Assembly (NCBI RefSeq): GCF_026151205.1
Contig: NC_087076.1
Span: 7,726,902 to 7,790,901 of the forward strand
Origin: Bolinopsis microptera
Lineage: Eukaryota > Ctenophora > Tentaculata > Lobata > Bolinopsidae
DNA length: 64,000 bases
Reading direction: 5' to 3'
The position numbers and the translations under genes are program-made. Of this stretch, positions 60,710-64,000 are shown in pieces (position 1 is the stretch's first letter; every line of letters begins with the position of its first letter). Below the pieces are notes generated by a model, which was not told where the DNA came from, made no database searches, and saw only the letters and a list, made by a program, of their open reading frames with translations.

Positions 60710-62960
60710 CTTCATCTTGTACACTCATCCTCTGTGAGCAGTCACAGCGAACATTATGCAAGTACTCTGTAGACCTTTCTCACAGGTACAGACATCCAGG
60801 GATAATTTTAAATAAATTAAAACAGTTTATTTCTTTTTCACTCTATTTATTAACTTACCTTTTATACAGTGTTATACAGTGAACGTATTACACGCCCTGC
60901 GTTGGGTAGGTTAAACTAAATAGATATGCCCCCTAGTGTAAGATGTGTTAACCCACTAGGCGCAGGCCCTTATAACATACTCCCAATTATAACATGACTT
61001 ACTGTCTGACAGAGACAACATGTATTTTCCTTCTCAAATTAGCTGATCATCCAATAGTTTACTGTATTTCAGTGCTGTGGTAATGTATTATTCCTAGACG
61101 ATGACTTCATCTAAGTTACATTATTATGGTGTCTGCCAAATAGAGTGCCGGAGGAGATGAGGTTTTAGATAGAGTCAAATTTAACTTGGAGTCAGTAAAC
61201 AAAATGTATAATTATTTACTGCTAGTGTTCGCTTGGGTTATTGGTAGACAAGAATGAAAATACAGTTATCATTTTTAAAACATGCTAAAATAATTGAAAA
61301 ATTACTATTTTACAGAATTTGAGCAATGTTCATTTACATAGTAAAAAGATTAAATATTCCGAACAAGAATAAAGATTTTTTTATTTTATACATTTTTTGT
61401 TTTTTTAAGATAAAAATATACTGCCTGTCAAAATATTTAAATAATTATCTAAAAATATTAAACAATATCTGAATTCTAAATCATTATGAACAGCACCATT
61501 TTTGTCAAGTAAAAAATAATAATAATAAAGATTCCGAACGCGTTCAAGGGAATACAGTTTTTTTTTTCTATTTTTATTGCATTCATTTTTTATAATTACT
61601 ATTGTTTTAAAAATCAATCTGATGCTTACCAAAGCCCCTGAACTCTCTTTTAATAATATCATATATTCTGGGTATATATGGCTGATGTTAGAAGAGGTCC
61701 AGATTTGCCTTTCCTTGCTGGTCACCAGTCAGCACTGCTCGAGCGATTTAAAAGAGTTGAAAACCAGCCCTTTCTTATGATGAACATTCAGACACCCCCT
61801 ATTGAGAAATACGGTCTTTGGCATGCACCGAAGCAACATATAATAGGTTAACCGTAAAATTTAACAATGCTAGGAAGTCTTAACTTAACTGATGAAATTA
61901 CTATGGGATCGTCCACATATAATTACATATTACATAAGCTAGATAGAGACCATTTACATAGTAAAAAGATTAAATATCCCGAACAAGAATTAAGATTTTT
62001 TATTTTATATATTTTTTGTTTTTAAAGATAAAAATCTGCTGCCTGCCAAAATATTTACATATCTAAAAATATTAAACAATATCTGAATTCTAAATCATTC
62101 ATCATTGTCAAGTAAAAAAGAATTTAATTCAAAAAAATAAAAAAAGGAAACTTTAAGGACAATGGTAAAAAATGCTGCATTAACATACTCATTTTCTGTC
62201 TAAGCTTGGATTGCTGTCAAAACAATAGATGAATATCAAAACATACTTCATTGATTTTTAAATCAATTAAAATTAACATTTAAGATACTGTGCCATGCTT
62301 GCCATGCAGATTATAATATTTTCCGGGAATTATTTCTATTCCCCGAAAAGTCGTGGACACTGGTAACCGATAAATTTCCGCATAGCAAGGATAACCATCA
62401 TGAGGACAGACTACGAGTCACCTCAGACTGGCTGGCGGGAAGTTTCAAAACAAATGGTGGGAAGTTTCAAAATAAATAACAGTGGCGCACTATATAAGGG
62501 TCTAACACACTACCTATACTAGCAGGAACCCGTATAACCCTAAAATGGTGTCAAGACTCAAATAATTATTACCTATTTAATTCGCGTTTTTGACACCACT
62601 TGCACTTGGGGGTCCAAATTTTGGGCTCTAAAACTCCTATTTCTTGTCCAATTTTTTATTTTTTCATGCTGATTTGTAGGCCATTAAAGCATTTGACCCA
62701 GCCAAAAAAGTTTCAGTTTTATATCTTTTACGGTTTTTGCGGAAAGTCACGTTAAAGTTGATGCCGTGGTGTCAGTAAAATCACGATATATATGGATGGA
62801 GGGTTCCGTGCCATTTTACTAAAATGGCACGGAACCCTCCATCCATATATATATCGTCTCGCTTTATATATAGTAAGATTGTATCATGCGCAGTGCGCAC
62901 TGCACGTATCACATTACACACCTTTCAATCAGAACCGGAAAATATTATAACAAATAATAC
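60710..62960. repeat. Duplicated 5' region of paralogue A, with a remnant of its first codons
   Basis: CTTCATCTTGTACACTCATC at about 60711 is identical to the sequence spanning A's start codon (complement encodes MSVQDED), followed by about 2 kb of interrupted similarity to 56649-58260. The remnant reading frame degenerates at once. Within it, 61940-62105 repeats 61330-61490 again. This is the leftover of a third, mostly deleted paralogue or a partial duplication. Confidence 0.75.
62519..62879 (+). repeat. Dispersed repeat with a perfect 33-bp palindrome
   Basis: Related to 25725-26036. It also contains a perfect inverted repeat, 62786-62818 and 62820-62852, around a single central base (for example GGATGGAGGGTTCCGTGCCA in the left arm). 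In the other copy only one short arm-like piece is present (TAAAATGGCACGGA). Confidence 0.85.
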
Positions 62961-64000
62961 CTTGGCTTAGTTTCGTGCTCGCCCCCCCCCCCCCCCCCGC
63001 CAAGGCGTCGTGCATTATCGCCCATAGCATTCAACATGAACAGCCAAGGTATTATTTTATTATAACTATGTCCTATTACCTTAGGGCCAATAAATTTGGT
63101 TCACAATAAAGTTGGTTGCCATAATTTTTGTTACCATAATTTTAGTCACAAATTTCGCAAATTTTTAGTCTACAACAATTTTAGTCACATTTTGCGACTT
63201 TTCGGGACCATTTTCCATTCCATACGACGTATTTCATGTCGATATGATCATTCAGCTGTTTCAACAGAGCATGCATTGGGATGGATCGATTAAAAATGTA
63301 ATATCCAAGAGGAGCTCTAACCCTTTAAGTGCAATAGGACTTTGGTACAGTTTTGTGAACGGTGATGTCATTATAATAATTATAAAGCCCTATAAACAAT
63401 GTAAGCTTCAATATTCATGTCATATACCTTACAAGACATATTTATGGCGGCCTAATTTGCGACGACCGAAATTTTGGCGGTCCGAAAATATGGCGAAATT
63501 GAACAAAAACCGTCAAATTTCGGACGTCACAGAAAAAAAGGGTATTTTTCATCATTTTTTGTGACAGTAAGCAGTAAGGAAATATCTGAAATTCGGTAAA
63601 ATCATGTTCAAACTTAGTCTGTATTAAGACTGTAAGACTTTCATGTTAGCACATACATGTATTTTAATGCAAATTTAAACTGTATTGCTTGACATTCAAT
63701 TCGTCATTGGTGTGGTGATAATTTGTCCCAAGATGCCAGAATTTATTTATTTATTTTACTTGAAATTACTTTTTAGAAACAAAATAAAGCAGTGAAGGGA
63801 CAGTCATTGAAATAAGCTAAAAGATAATGCGACGGATTCTATTACGACGACCGAAATTTTGGCGGTCCGAAAATATGGCGAAATTTTCGGAAAACCGCCA
63901 CATTTCGTACGTTATAAATATGCCTTGTAAGGTAATATGCTCTACTGATATTTTGGTCTCCTTTAAAATTTGTCGCCGAAAAATTTAGTCTCATGAAATT
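62961..64000. other. Right window edge, repeat-rich, no gene
   Basis: A run of C (62982-62998) and a direct repeat (about 63458-63498 and 63841-63883, sharing ACGACCGAAATTTTGGCGGT). ORFs at 63096-63564 lack conserved features. Confidence 0.5.

Overview
Eukaryotic nuclear DNA from an animal. The evidence is AT-rich sequence, GT-AG introns with conserved phases, AATAAA signals, micro- and minisatellites, a 5'-truncated LINE, several inverted-repeat elements and clear animal orthologues. The gene set (CDIPT, METTL9, LRSAM1, PIGX, HIBCH) and one secreted protein with a cnidarian flavour suggest an early-branching metazoan, perhaps a cnidarian. That placement is an inference.

Layout. 0-13 kb: two direct copies, about 9.7-9.9 kb apart, of a 2.4-2.6 kb block carrying phosphatidylinositol synthase (CDIPT) on the minus strand. 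The right copy has a complete five-exon, 222-aa reading frame. In the left copy only exons 1-3 are visible. A LINE reverse-transcriptase remnant lies between them. 13-24.6 kb: no convincing gene; repeats, including a 2.8 kb fold-back element whose empty site is still recognisable about 8 kb upstream. 24.7-25.5 kb: METTL9-like protein-histidine methyltransferase in one exon.

26.8-50.75 kb: one large plus-strand gene, the E3 ubiquitin ligase LRSAM1, modelled here as 11 exons with matching phases (693 aa: LRRs, coiled coil, PSAP/PTAP, RING). I find no SAM domain. Its introns hold genes on the opposite strand. Intron 1 holds a 6.15 kb segment bounded by long, nearly identical terminal inverted repeats and a flush 5-bp target duplication; inside are a small ankyrin-repeat gene and a second partial multi-exon gene. 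Intron 6 holds a secreted-protein gene with a one-base frame break. Intron 9 holds an unrecognised two-exon, 687-aa gene next to a large GGGA/GA repeat.

52.4-60 kb, all on the minus strand and intronless: PIGX (ER GPI-mannosyltransferase subunit), HIBCH (mitochondrial valine catabolism) and two tandem paralogues that combine a suspected papain/LRAT-like Cys-His domain with several membrane helices. The upstream region of the first paralogue, including its first few codons, is duplicated at 60.7-63 kb. The window ends in repeat-rich DNA. Apart from the nested layout and the tandem duplicates, the genes do not form a common pathway.
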